NCBI GenBank assembly: GCA_035938215.1
Contig: DASZHC010000179.1
Location: 1 to 14,318 of the forward strand
From: DASZHC01 sp035938215
GTDB taxonomy: Bacteria > Verrucomicrobiota > Verrucomicrobiia > Chthoniobacterales > JAFAMB01
Length of the DNA: 14,318 nt
Direction of reading: 5' to 3'
Made by a program: the position numbers and the translations under genes. Of the stretch, positions 1 to 6,564 are shown in pieces; within the stretch, counting starts at the first letter, position 1; each line of letters begins with the position of its first letter. The notes under the pieces are model-generated. The model was not told the DNA's origin. It made no database searches and was given only the letters and a program-made list of their open reading frames with translations.

Positions 1-166
1 CTTCAAAGGATACCTAAACCGGTCACGGGCATAGCCATCTTGGAGAGACTTTCGGACAGCGAGAAAAAGCAACTGTAAGAAAGGCTCAGTATCAACGTCT
101 TGGTGGACGCATTTGTTAGCAAATGCATTTGCCCCCTCCGAGATGCTCTTGTCGGCTTAGAATCCT
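1..166. other. Left-edge stretch with no assignable gene
   Basis: The plus strand is open from the window edge to a TAA at 76-78 (25 codons, ending in SDSEKKQL) and again in the same frame from 79 to a TGA at 256-258. The second stretch has protein-like composition (for example GDDGKRFWIYPKKI) but no ATG. This could be the tail of a gene cut by the window edge plus decayed sequence. I recognise no family, and the minus-strand ORF over the same bases looks no better. Confidence 0.2.
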
Positions 167-538
167 TTAATGGGGACGATGGCAAAAGGTTCTGGATCTA
201 TCCCAAAAAGATCCTCGATTTTTATAGATTGCCTTTCCCCGATTGCTTCCTGAAATGATCTCTTTTCGAATCAATTCATCACGCGGAAGCTTCTCTTTGG
301 CGTTGTCTCCCTCAAGCACACCTGCACTCCGAAGCGTCGTAAAAGCCTCATTCTCCCGATCGTCGATGAGAGTCCAGCCGACAGGGGCTTACTCTGTTTG
401 GTCGGTGTCGGACCCGATTGCAAAAGATGTAAAGCCCAGAGAAAAGATCACTGGAACCCCGTTGTTAACGGGCTTCGGATTAACGGTGAAGGCTATTGCC
501 GGAGGGGTAATGATTCGCACGTTCAAATCGTGTCGCAC
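167..538 (-). pseudogene. Decayed ORF of unknown family with an internal stop
   Basis: The minus strand is open from a TAG at 539-541 down to a TAA at 167-169 and is interrupted by one TAA at 389-391. The part before the stop (about 49 residues, including VRIITPPAIAFTV and VPVIFSLGFTSFAIGSD) and the part after it (about 73 residues, including GWTLIDDRENEAF and KEKLPRDELIRKEII) both have ordinary protein composition, with charged helical stretches. The opposite-strand ORF over the same bases (243-614) is serine-rich and looks like a shadow. No ATG is visible; a GTG at 536-538 is the only upstream start-like codon. I do not recognise the family. Reading it as one gene killed by a nonsense mutation is inference; two unrelated chance ORFs remain possible. 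Confidence 0.3.
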
Positions 539-570
539 CTACCACAAGCCAATCTGTTGGTGCAGCCAGG

Positions 571-1157
571 ATGATCATTCTACTCACAATCGCATTGATA
601 ATCGTGGCAAATAGCGGTTCACGTCCGATACTCAATCGCAAACAAGCCTGCGGAACCATTCGATAGCGACGTGCAAGAGGCTGTCATGAAGTGCATGAAA
701 GCTGGCCTACCTGTTGCTGGAGGACAGCAAATAGCCGGGTTCATCCCGAAGGATGGCGAGCTGCTCGTCTGGGCATTCCCGAAGGTTAACCACTACCGTT
801 CCGGCCAGCAGGCACAATGCGTTAGCGGCAGTCGGGGCTTTAGCGTGCGGATAATGCGTGGCCTTTGGTGGAGAGAGGGCAACTATCGCGGACGCAGGGA
901 ATCACGCGCCGCAATGTTTCCTCATGGCCAGGGATTGCTGATTCTCACCAACCAAGGCTTTTCCTTCCTTGGAGCCTCAGGTTCAACGCGAATTCCGTTC
1001 AATCGCATCATCAACATCGTTCCTTGCAGAGATGGTGTTCAGGTACATACGGACTACGCACGAAACGCCACGCTACGTGTTCAACAACCTTGTGGCAGAA
1101 AACGCAGGGGTCTTGCATCGAGCTCTTCGATTCATTGGCGGCGACAACAACGCTTAG
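571..1157 (+). pseudogene. Membrane-anchored PH/GRAM-like protein, frameshifted
   Basis: The central frame (open from 602, GTG at 671) encodes features of a family of uncharacterised bacterial proteins with a PH/GRAM-like beta-sheet domain. A basic/glycine block (SRGFSVRIMRGLWWREGNYRG) is followed by a strand pattern HGQGLLILTNQGFSFLG, then TRIPFNRIINIVP and DGVQVHTD. Around 1040-1065 the homology-like reading leaves this frame and continues one base further on as TPRYVFNNLVAENAGVLHRA, ending at TAG 1155-1157. A candidate N-terminus lies in yet another frame at 571 (MIILLTIALIIVANSG, one membrane segment), needing a second shift near 635-650 to reach KPAEPFDSDVQEAV. Seen: complementary fragments in consecutive frames. 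Inferred: one former gene of about 190 residues with one or two single-base indels. Family recognition is from pattern memory only. Confidence 0.55.
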
Positions 1158-1298
1158 ACTGATCAACTGCCAATAGCGATGGCGCTAAACCGTTTGGCCG
1201 ATGCCGCAGCAGCTTCACCATAGCCTCTCTTTCTCGTGGGTTTTGAGCGGAGCGGCGACCGATGCGCGTTGGCCGTCCCGGCTCGAGCTCCATGCGCA

Positions 1299-1727
1299 CT
1301 ATTCGACCGGCCAGTTGGGCGGCAGAAGATATCCGGGGCGTCGTGTGGGTTCTTCGGGCGTAGGTGTCGGAACGGGCGTCCGTTTCGGTGTCGGAGACGG
1401 TCCAGCATGATGATGCCGCTTGGGTCGATCGCGCTGCGAGTAGCGCTTCATTTCGGCCTGAACAGCGCTTCGGGTGTTGTCCCAGCTGCGAGCAGCAGCC
1501 GTATCGCCTCTTGAGAGCGCGACTCTCGCTTGGGTAGCGCAGTATCCAGCGTAGGCTGCCAAGTCATCGGGCGTGTACCCCCTCAATTCCCCGATCGGCA
1601 CTGGCGTCGGTGATGGGATCGGAGTTCCGGCGACGGCTGCCGGGTTAGTTTCCTGGCAACTGGAAACGACCTGCGCGACCAGGGGCAAAAGGCCGCCGAC
1701 CAAGAGCAGCGCCGGGGTGACGTTCAT
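1299..1727 (-). CDS. Pro/Thr-rich exported protein, probable lipoprotein
   Basis: This is a 142-residue protein. Residues 5-21 are hydrophobic and end in VSSC with Cys24, which fits a lipobox ([LVI][ASTVI][GAS]C), although the N-terminus lacks the usual positive charge. A short low-complexity linker (PIPSPTPVP) leads to a helical stretch at about residues 50-95 (DDLAAYAGYCATQARVAL, then alternating charged residues). The C-terminal tail is basic and proline-rich (KRTPVPTPTPEEP). No enzyme motif is visible, so the function is unknown. The ATG at 1725-1727 has no clear Shine-Dalgarno. It lies 95 bases downstream of another exported protein on the same strand and may be the last gene of that cluster. 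It could be a periplasmic or surface protein; nothing here decides its role. Confidence 0.55.
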   Translation of the reverse strand: MNVTPALLLVGGLLPLVAQVVSSCQETNPAAVAGTPIPSPTPVPIGELRGYTPDDLAAYAGYCATQARVALSRGDTAAARSWDNTRSAVQAEMKRYSQRDRPKRHHHAGPSPTPKRTPVPTPTPEEPTRRPGYLLPPNWPVE

Positions 1728-1822
1728 CGCCCGTCATTTTAGGACATGCAAGTCTCCAAATGGCAAGGCGAATATCTTGCAGTTTGCAACTTCCCCGACC
1801 GCTCGACCAAGATCCGACAGGC

Positions 1823-2221
1823 TTACCAAGGGTATGCATCAGGCAAGGCGGCGGATGGGGGCACATCCCGCGCAACCCAGCTCCAGTATACTTTGTAGGC
1901 ACTCATAGTTGAGTTGGTAACCTCGACTATCCCATAGCGTCTTCCGGGAGCAAGCAGCACGTCAGGGACAGGCTGCTTGACGAAATGAATCATCGAAATC
2001 TTGATTTCTTTGGAGATCGAGGGGCGCTCTTCAAAACCCAAATAATACTCCCACCGGCCGCGCCCGAGATAGCGATCTCCGGCTCGGACGCGGTACTCGG
2101 CTTGATCCTGCCAGGAATGCCAAATGATGGGCCGATGAGGAGTCTCAGTTATAGATGGGCGACTATCGACGGCATCGGGTCCTGAAGTGAGGGCGAGCAG
2201 AAGAGCAACGAGGTGCTTCAT
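1823..2221 (-). CDS. Small secreted protein of unknown function
   Basis: The chosen start is the ATG at 2219-2221 (MKHLVALLLALTSG), which gives a classical signal peptide: a lysine/histidine start, a leucine/alanine core, and likely cleavage near residues 15-18. The frame stays open upstream to 2326, but the extra 35 residues are arginine/glycine-rich and run into the cupin gene, so I reject that start. The mature part (about 115 residues) is rich in aromatic and charged residues with beta-strand alternation (RGRWEYYLGFEERP, IKISMIHFV, VYWSWVARDV). No domain is recognised. It begins 32 bases after the cupin stop on the same strand, so co-transcription with the cupin gene is likely. It probably acts in the periplasm or outside the cell. 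Confidence 0.55.
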   Translation of the reverse strand: MKHLVALLLALTSGPDAVDSRPSITETPHRPIIWHSWQDQAEYRVRAGDRYLGRGRWEYYLGFEERPSISKEIKISMIHFVKQPVPDVLLAPGRRYGIVEVTNSTMSAYKVYWSWVARDVPPSAALPDAYPW

Positions 2222-2253
2222 CACAACGCGGACGAGTACGAAGCGATTTGTTG

Positions 2254-2613
2254 TTAGGCTCTCTTTGCGTACTCCGCCATCCCGGATATATCGACTACCA
2301 CGACCGGTTCGTCGCCCACGACCCATGCGTCGTGGCCCGGAGGCAAAAGCGACACTTCGCCTGGACCAAACTCATCTTCACTCCCATCGTCCATGCGCAC
2401 CCTGATACGGCCGGAGATATGGTATTGCAGGTGACTAGCCTCGCAGCTTTCGGTATTTACGATTGGTTTTACGCAGGTGGACCATTTCCATCCAGGCTGC
2501 AGTGTTGCACGTCCAAACGTAACTCCGCCTAACGTTACGAGCTCCAGTTCGCCCTTGTCGAACGAACGCTTCTCTTCTGGGGCCGAGAAAGTCTTTTTTT
2601 CCATCTTTGGCAT
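2254..2613 (-). CDS. Cupin-domain protein
   Basis: This protein of about 119 residues is almost entirely one cupin_2-type beta-barrel. Visible landmarks are the GWKWSTCVKPI lead-in, the first cupin motif with a metal-ligand histidine (CEASHLQYHISGRIRVRMDDG), the DEFGPGEV turn and the second motif with PPGHDAWVVGDEP, whose His is the usual second-site ligand. The glutamate of the classical first motif is not evident. It is cytoplasmic, with no signal peptide. Small cupins like this bind a metal and a small ligand, but the substrate cannot be told here. The ATG at 2611-2613 (MPKMEKKTF) is chosen over a TTG at 2637; a second ATG lies at 2602-2604. It is divergent from the HNH-like gene at 2732 and probably leads the minus-strand cluster 2613-1299. 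Confidence 0.85.
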   Translation of the reverse strand: MPKMEKKTFSAPEEKRSFDKGELELVTLGGVTFGRATLQPGWKWSTCVKPIVNTESCEASHLQYHISGRIRVRMDDGSEDEFGPGEVSLLPPGHDAWVVGDEPVVVVDISGMAEYAKRA

Positions 2614-2731
2614 GAGAGCGAGCCTAAGACATTTCAAAGGACCGCGACAAGGACGAATGCAGCGGCGCCAAGGCGGAACTCACCCAGAGGTTGAGCCGTG
2701 TCCCCTCCCCTTAGAGTCGTAGCTATCGGCG

Positions 2732-3322
2732 ATGCGGTATAAGGATTATTCCCGTTATCTCGAGTGTTGCCGCTTGGCCGGCCGGCGCTGGTATTATCGA
2801 AACCATCAAGAGCAGCTTGAGCGAGCCGCGCGCTACCGTGAATCGAACCGGCAAGCCGTGGCGCAACGTCAACGCCAATGGATCGGGCGCAAGATGGCTC
2901 TAGACCCGACCTACTGGGTGAGGATCGCTTGCCAGATCCACTGGAAAGGCCGATGCCGGCGAGCCAAGGTTTATCACGCCAAAAGCTTCCTGGCGTTACT
3001 TGGGTGCAACTGGACGGAGTTTGTGCGCTATCTCGAGTGAAGGTTTAAGCCCGGCATGAGCTGGGAGAATTTCGGCGAATGGACCATTGACCCCACATTT
3101 CCGATCCGCGCCTTCAATCTGAAACGACATGAAGACCGGGCTATGGTCTGCCATTTTACAAATCTCGCTCCGATGTGGGCAGATGAAAATCGCCGAAAAA
3201 ACAGATCGTTTTCGAAGGCTGAATTGAGCCTCTACAAGACGCAATGGCGCTTGACCTATGCGCCAAAGTCCAAGCGATTGACGTTCGCAGATCAGCCGAA
3301 TGCAGATCTTTGCCCGTTTTAG
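2732..3322 (+). pseudogene. HNH-type phage/mobile endonuclease, in-frame stop and lost catalytic His
   Basis: Two ORFs in the same frame, 2732-3040 and a continuation ending at TAG 3320-3322, are separated only by the TGA at 3038-3040. Joined, they follow a familiar phage HNH endonuclease layout: an N-terminal basic, Tyr/Arg-rich helix (RRWYYRNHQEQLERAARYR, then NRQAVAQRQRQW), a middle segment with LLGCNWTEFVRYLE, the stop, then RFKPGMSWENFGEW, CHFTNLAPMWADENRRKN. In intact relatives the tryptophan is followed by H-[IV]-D-H-[IK]-I-P; here it reads TIDPTFP, so both histidines of the HNH site are gone while the later Asn residues remain. Seen: the in-frame TGA and the substitutions. From family knowledge: the residues that should be there. 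Inferred: a dead gene, most likely mobile-element debris. Readthrough is unlikely because the active site is also lost. Confidence 0.7.
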
Positions 3323-3491
3323 AGCGCGCTGCTTCACCGCCGCCGGCGTTCCAAACTATGCGCCGTAAAGAACCTCCGGCGACGGCTTGCTATTCCACCT
3401 TTTACTGCTCGGATGCATCAGCGCTTTCTTTAACGGAATCGGTAGCTATCCAGAACGACGGCAACGGTGCAATAGGCGGTCTGCCGCTACA

Positions 3492-3679
3492 ATGACCCTC
3501 GGAAGAGCTCAAATGGCCCACGTAAAGGCAACGGCGGACCACAGCGGGGCCGCTTAACAAGCATTTCGAACGCGTCGCGCATTGGAACGTCTGGCGGGAT
3601 TCTGAGCATGTGGCTTGCCGGGACGGCCACGCCGAGCGCAGAGGAATTGGCTGCGATTGAAGAATGTCTTAAGCGCTGA
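3492..3679 (+). pseudogene. Possible frameshifted small XRE-type HTH regulator
   Basis: An ATG at 3492-3494 opens a 21-codon frame (MTLGRAQMAHVKATADHSGAA) that stops at TAA 3555-3557. Shifting by one base near 3550 gives a continuation with helix-turn-helix spacing (RLTSISNASRIGTSGGILSM, then WLAGTATPSAEELAAIEECL) ending at TGA 3677-3679. The WLAG-x-x-x-PS-x-E pattern after a roughly 20-residue helix-turn-helix is characteristic of small Cro/XRE-like regulators. The call depends on my reading across a frameshift and on a short, loose motif, so a chance resemblance is a real possibility. It lies just downstream of the dead HNH-like gene, which fits a decayed mobile segment. Confidence 0.3.
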
Positions 3680-3716
3680 CTGATCAGATTGGGCGCGCCG
3701 CAAAACAAACTATCCA

Positions 3717-4112
3717 TCACTGTGCCATCTCAGAATCCAATCCTTTGATCTGATCTGTCGATACGACGTTGATCTCCGGCTTCCCCTCCCGAAGTTCGAT
3801 TGTGCCGCTAATGCTGATGATTTTCCCTTGAATCATGGTAAGTCGCTGATCTTTCGCTAATGAAGACCAGGCCCCAATGAACCCGGCGAACGTCTGATTA
3901 GGGTATTCTCCTCCGAAATTGATAAATGCGGTCCCCAACGGGCTGGTCGTCACAGAGACAACGCAACCTCGCACCTCGACCTCTTTGCCGATACACTGAA
4001 TGGCTTCCGAGTCTTTTATCACAATTAGCTTGTCCGCACGCGCCAAAATCGCGCTGAGAAGCAGGGCGAGAATTGCGATGAGGGGACGGATGCGCGTTGC
4101 AAAATGCCCCAT
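3717..4112 (-). CDS. Exported OB-fold-like protein
   Basis: This is a 131-residue protein. Residues 8-26 form a signal peptide (IRPLIAILALLLSAILARA) with an A-R-A cleavage site before DKLIV. The mature part has the strand spacing of a small OB-fold of the kind annotated as nucleic-acid-binding or tRNA_anti-like: AIQCIGKEVEVRGCVVSV, AFINFGGEYPNQTFAGFI and GKIISISGTIELREGKPEI. In this class the GKxVxVxGxV and GxIxxxxGxPEI blocks are typical. Because it is exported, its ligand need not be nucleic acid; similar periplasmic OB-fold proteins are uncharacterised. The ATG is at 4110-4112, with AGGA only one base away, so initiation is not supported by a well-spaced Shine-Dalgarno. The stop at 3717-3719 lies just before the XRE-like remnant on the other strand. 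No operon partner is visible. Confidence 0.7.
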   Translation of the reverse strand: MGHFATRIRPLIAILALLLSAILARADKLIVIKDSEAIQCIGKEVEVRGCVVSVTTSPLGTAFINFGGEYPNQTFAGFIGAWSSLAKDQRLTMIQGKIISISGTIELREGKPEINVVSTDQIKGLDSEMAQ

Positions 4113-4567
4113 ATCCTAGATCTAGATCGGCTTCTAAAGAATGACCTTTAAGTCTTTCTTTCTGATTCCGCGCACGTATCGCCGATTTAAGGCATTTTGT
4201 GGCGTCGGATGATCGGGGAATATCGTTTTGGAACATCAAAACGCGTCCTAGGTCTGCACTACAAAACATTTAGAAAATCCGTCCCCTCATTTTCAGGCAC
4301 TTACGACACCAAACACCCAAACACCCCAAAAATTACTGTTTTGCAAGTCACAAGCATGTGAGCATCGAGGAGATTGTAAACACGCTGTAATTCGCAGACC
4401 GCATCGGGCCGTTCGCGCTGACGCGCGCAGGATACCATAGAGCGCGAGGCAAGGGGCTCCGGGTTGTGATCTATTGTGCGACACGGGTTGTGTGCGCCGG
4501 TTTTAAGCGGTACCAGCGCTCAGGGAAAAACACGATTGCCAAAGTTGAGAATTCATGATTGTATTAA
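4113..4567. other. Non-coding spacer of about 455 bases
   Basis: No protein-coding frame on either strand has convincing composition. It should hold the promoter of the minus-strand OB-fold gene (right of 4112) and of the plus-strand membrane protein (left of 4593). Visible local features are two overlapping 10-base palindromes (CTAGATCTAG 4116-4125 and GATCTAGATC 4119-4128) and a C-rich progressive repeat at 4306-4327 (ACACC, ACACCC, ACACCCC separated by AA). Confidence 0.5.
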
Positions 4568-4586
4568 CGCCGCTTAAAAAGCGGTG
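4568..4586 (+). promoter_or_regulatory. Hairpin immediately upstream of a start codon
   Basis: CCGCTT (4570-4575) and AAGCGG (4579-4584) are perfect complements around an AAA loop. The stem extends outward with a G-U pair (4569/4585) and a C-G pair (4568/4586), giving 8 pairs. It ends 6 bases before the ATG at 4593 and covers the place where a ribosome-binding site would lie, so it could modulate translation of the downstream gene. It has no T-run, so it is not a standard terminator. Confidence 0.35.
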
Positions 4587-4592
4587 GCGGCC

Positions 4593-5324
4593 ATGAATCC
4601 GAATCCGGATATCAACGATGTCCTCAGGAGATTCAATCGCGATACTGCATCGCTTGTCGTTTGGCTTTTAGGCGGCCTGATTTTTGCCGCTTTGGCGTTT
4701 GCGGTTTTGATCCCAGACCCTCGTCAAAGAATGACTGGTCTTCAAAGGCGAACGATCCACGCTGAATCAGCTCCATCGCTGGCTGCCAATGCCGCTAGAC
4801 TCGTCGAAGTCGTGGACTCAAACGCAAAGAGATCTGCAGACCAAGTGCCTTTGGGAACGTTGACCCACATTGATCAGGAGTCTAGTGAAAGCTCCTCCAA
4901 AGAAAGTCATGGGCAGACAGAAGCCGCCGCACGATCAACTCCAGCTCCCGTTCTTGTTGTTCCTGCACCGAGTCCCAAGATTGCAACGGCAAATGTGAGC
5001 AATTGGCCTCTTGCTCAGCAAAAAGAGTCTGCGCAAGCGATCAGAGGCAAAGCTCCCTATAGAAGGAGCGAATCGTCCGGCGCTCTTCGATATATTGACG
5101 TAAAGAAGCGATTGATTGAACTGTGGCACCAGAGCCTGGCGCGAACTGAAAAAGAAAAAGCTCGGAGTTGGGCGATGTTTTCCAAGTTGGAGAGAAAGAA
5201 AAAAGCCGCCTTTATTGCCCCAAAGCAGCCCTCTAGCCTTAGCTATCAGGCTGCCAAAGGGGCGCCGAGAAAACTCCTAAAGGCCCGGGTGCGGGCGAAG
5301 TTACTACAACTCGCTGAAGAGTAA
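4593..5324 (+). CDS. Single-pass membrane protein of unknown function
   Basis: This is a 243-residue protein. After a short polar N-terminus (MNPNPDINDVLRRFNRD) there is one strong membrane segment at about residues 18-41 (SLVVWLLGGLIFAALAFAVL). A long, low-complexity linker rich in Ser, Ala and Pro follows to about residue 150 (ESSESSSKESHG, APVLVVPAPSP). The C-terminal third is strongly basic and helical (KKRLIELWHQSLARTEKEK, then lysine/arginine-rich to the end). The charges suggest N-terminus in and C-terminus out, but the basic tail could equally bind nucleic acid or envelope polymer. No family is recognised. A GTG at 4584 is in frame, but the ATG at 4593 is preferred because the GTG sits inside the upstream hairpin. 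It stands alone, with no same-strand neighbour within 500 bases. Confidence 0.6.
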   Translation: MNPNPDINDVLRRFNRDTASLVVWLLGGLIFAALAFAVLIPDPRQRMTGLQRRTIHAESAPSLAANAARLVEVVDSNAKRSADQVPLGTLTHIDQESSESSSKESHGQTEAAARSTPAPVLVVPAPSPKIATANVSNWPLAQQKESAQAIRGKAPYRRSESSGALRYIDVKKRLIELWHQSLARTEKEKARSWAMFSKLERKKKAAFIAPKQPSSLSYQAAKGAPRKLLKARVRAKLLQLAEE

Positions 5325-5835
5325 CGGCTACGCCGCATAATAGCGCTCAAGCCCATCTAGTAGATCTGCAAGAAAATAGCGGTTCACCTACCTGACGATT
5401 TCCGGACGGACCTGCGGCTATTCCTCTTGAAGAGCCCGAGCCTGAGTAGAGGCAAGGAGGCTCTTTATGTAACGGCGGGAATACTCATGCGGGCAGATGG
5501 CTTCGCTCAGTAACGAACGAACGAAGACCCATGACGCGTAAAAATGAGATATATTTGAGCCGGTTGTCGAGACGAGAAATTTGCGTTCCACTCTGCTTCA
5601 GAAGGTCGTAACCGAAAGACGAACCTCAAAAAGTCTCCAACGCTTCAAATCTTCCGCGAACATCGCAAACTGCTCCCCGCTTTCAGTCAAATGCTGATCG
5701 TGCGCAGGTCGTACATCCAAAGGTTTTTATCCGGCTCTACGAGGGCGGTGGAAGCTTGTGAGTGTTGACCGACTTGGATTCTTTGCGCAGATCCATCGGG
5801 ATTGCCCGTGACAAGCAATCGGCGGCGCATTCGAG
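5325..5835. other. Non-coding spacer of about 510 bases
   Basis: No ORF with convincing protein composition is seen on either strand. The stretch lies between two convergent genes (ends at 5324 plus and 5836 minus), so terminators are expected. The only terminator-like element I see is the long-loop inverted repeat at 5430-5465. A short tetranucleotide run of CGAA units lies around 5512-5526. Confidence 0.5.
5430..5465. terminator. Inverted repeat, possible bidirectional terminator or structured RNA
   Basis: AAGAGCC (5430-5436) pairs with GGCTCTT (5459-5465). Inside the 22-base loop a smaller hairpin is possible between GCCT (5440-5443) and AGGC (5450-5453) with a 6-base loop. The right arm ends in CTCTTTAT, a weak T-tract in the plus direction. 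It lies 105 bases after the stop of the membrane protein and downstream of the convergent metallopeptidase gene, a sensible place for a shared terminator. The energy is modest. Confidence 0.3.
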
Positions 5836-6564
5836 TCAGTGATCCCAAGCCTCTTGGGCAAGCGGCGCGGCATTTAACTCCTGTCGATGCAGACGCCATT
5901 GCGGCAAGTGCTTGTCCTCGATCGAGACGAAGTGCTCGTTATGACGCCGCTCGATGAGATGGACGAGTTCGTGCACAACGATATATTCGAGGCATTGTAC
6001 CGGCTTCTTAGCGAGTTCGAGATTCAGCCAAATGCGACGGGCATCGACGCTACAGGTTCCCCATTTGGTTTTCATTTTCTTGACGCCCCAGTCAGCGAGC
6101 TGAACACCTAGAGCTGACTGCCACTTCTCCACAAGTGTAGGGATCAGTTCTTTCAGCTGTTGGCGATACCACCGATGCAATACCCGTTCTCGTTGCTCGG
6201 CACTGGTACCGGGGTGCACATAAAGGTCCATCGCGGATCTGTTGCGTAGCACAACTCTCGACGCTCCATACAGTTGAATGACACGCAAGCGGTAACGCGT
6301 CCCGAGAAAATAGTGGCTTTCTTCCCTGACCATCTCGCGTGCGGACTGCCGTGGCTGGGCTTTGAATTTCGCCCGCTGACGCTTAATCCAACCCAACTTG
6401 CCGACGACTGCGAGTCGCACGGCCTCATCCGTCACCGCCAAAGGCACCGCCACTCGCACCCGTCCGTGTGGCGGATATACGCCCAGATGCAGGTTCTTGA
6501 TGGCCTTCCGAACGATGCTAACGGGCAGGCCATTGATGGTGAGATCGTGGCTTTCAGTATTCAT
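5836..6564 (-). CDS. YgjP/SprT-like zinc metallopeptidase (DUF45 type)
   Basis: This is a 242-residue protein of the usual length for the YgjP-like family, with domain landmarks in order. The N-terminal beta region reads LHLGVYPPHGRVRVAVP; residues 51-70 form a basic helix. A central RWYRQQL helix and KMKTKWGTCS (residues 163-172, the family's typical MK-x-x-WG-x-C block) follow. The zinc site HELVHLIERRHNEHF begins at His198, with His198, Glu199 and His202 plus His208 as probable third ligand. The C-terminal PQWRLHRQELN is conserved in relatives. The protein is cytoplasmic and its substrate is unknown. The ATG at 6562-6564 lies inside the end of hsdR (stop at 6554-6556), an 11-base overlap that points to translational coupling. 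Genes of this family often travel next to hsdR. The frame is intact although hsdR is broken. Confidence 0.9.
   Translation of the reverse strand: MNTESHDLTINGLPVSIVRKAIKNLHLGVYPPHGRVRVAVPLAVTDEAVRLAVVGKLGWIKRQRAKFKAQPRQSAREMVREESHYFLGTRYRLRVIQLYGASRVVLRNRSAMDLYVHPGTSAEQRERVLHRWYRQQLKELIPTLVEKWQSALGVQLADWGVKKMKTKWGTCSVDARRIWLNLELAKKPVQCLEYIVVHELVHLIERRHNEHFVSIEDKHLPQWRLHRQELNAAPLAQEAWDH

Noticed and set aside
243..614. 123-codon plus-strand ORF starting with TTG
   Set aside because: Serine/arginine-rich shadow-like composition, no motif, and the minus strand of the same bases reads more like a protein.
2222..2326. Upstream extension of the secreted protein by 35 residues
   Set aside because: The extension is Arg/Gly-rich, overlaps the cupin gene, and would bury the signal peptide.
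2839..2850. TGAATCGAACCG resembling a tRNA T-arm sequence
   Set aside because: No acceptor, D or anticodon stems around it; it lies within the HNH-like coding frame.
3038..3040. TGA as a possible selenocysteine or readthrough codon
   Set aside because: No SECIS-like hairpin noticed after it, the family has no Sec at this place, and the catalytic histidines downstream are also lost.
4116..4128. Overlapping palindromes CTAGATCTAG and GATCTAGATC near the OB-fold start
   Set aside because: Short 10-base palindromes made of overlapping GATC/CTAG words; no spacing or partner suggesting an operator.
609..5387. 14-base direct repeat AAATAGCGGTTCAC at 609-622 and 5374-5387
   Set aside because: One shared 14-mer in 14 kb is within chance expectation and the flanks do not extend the match.
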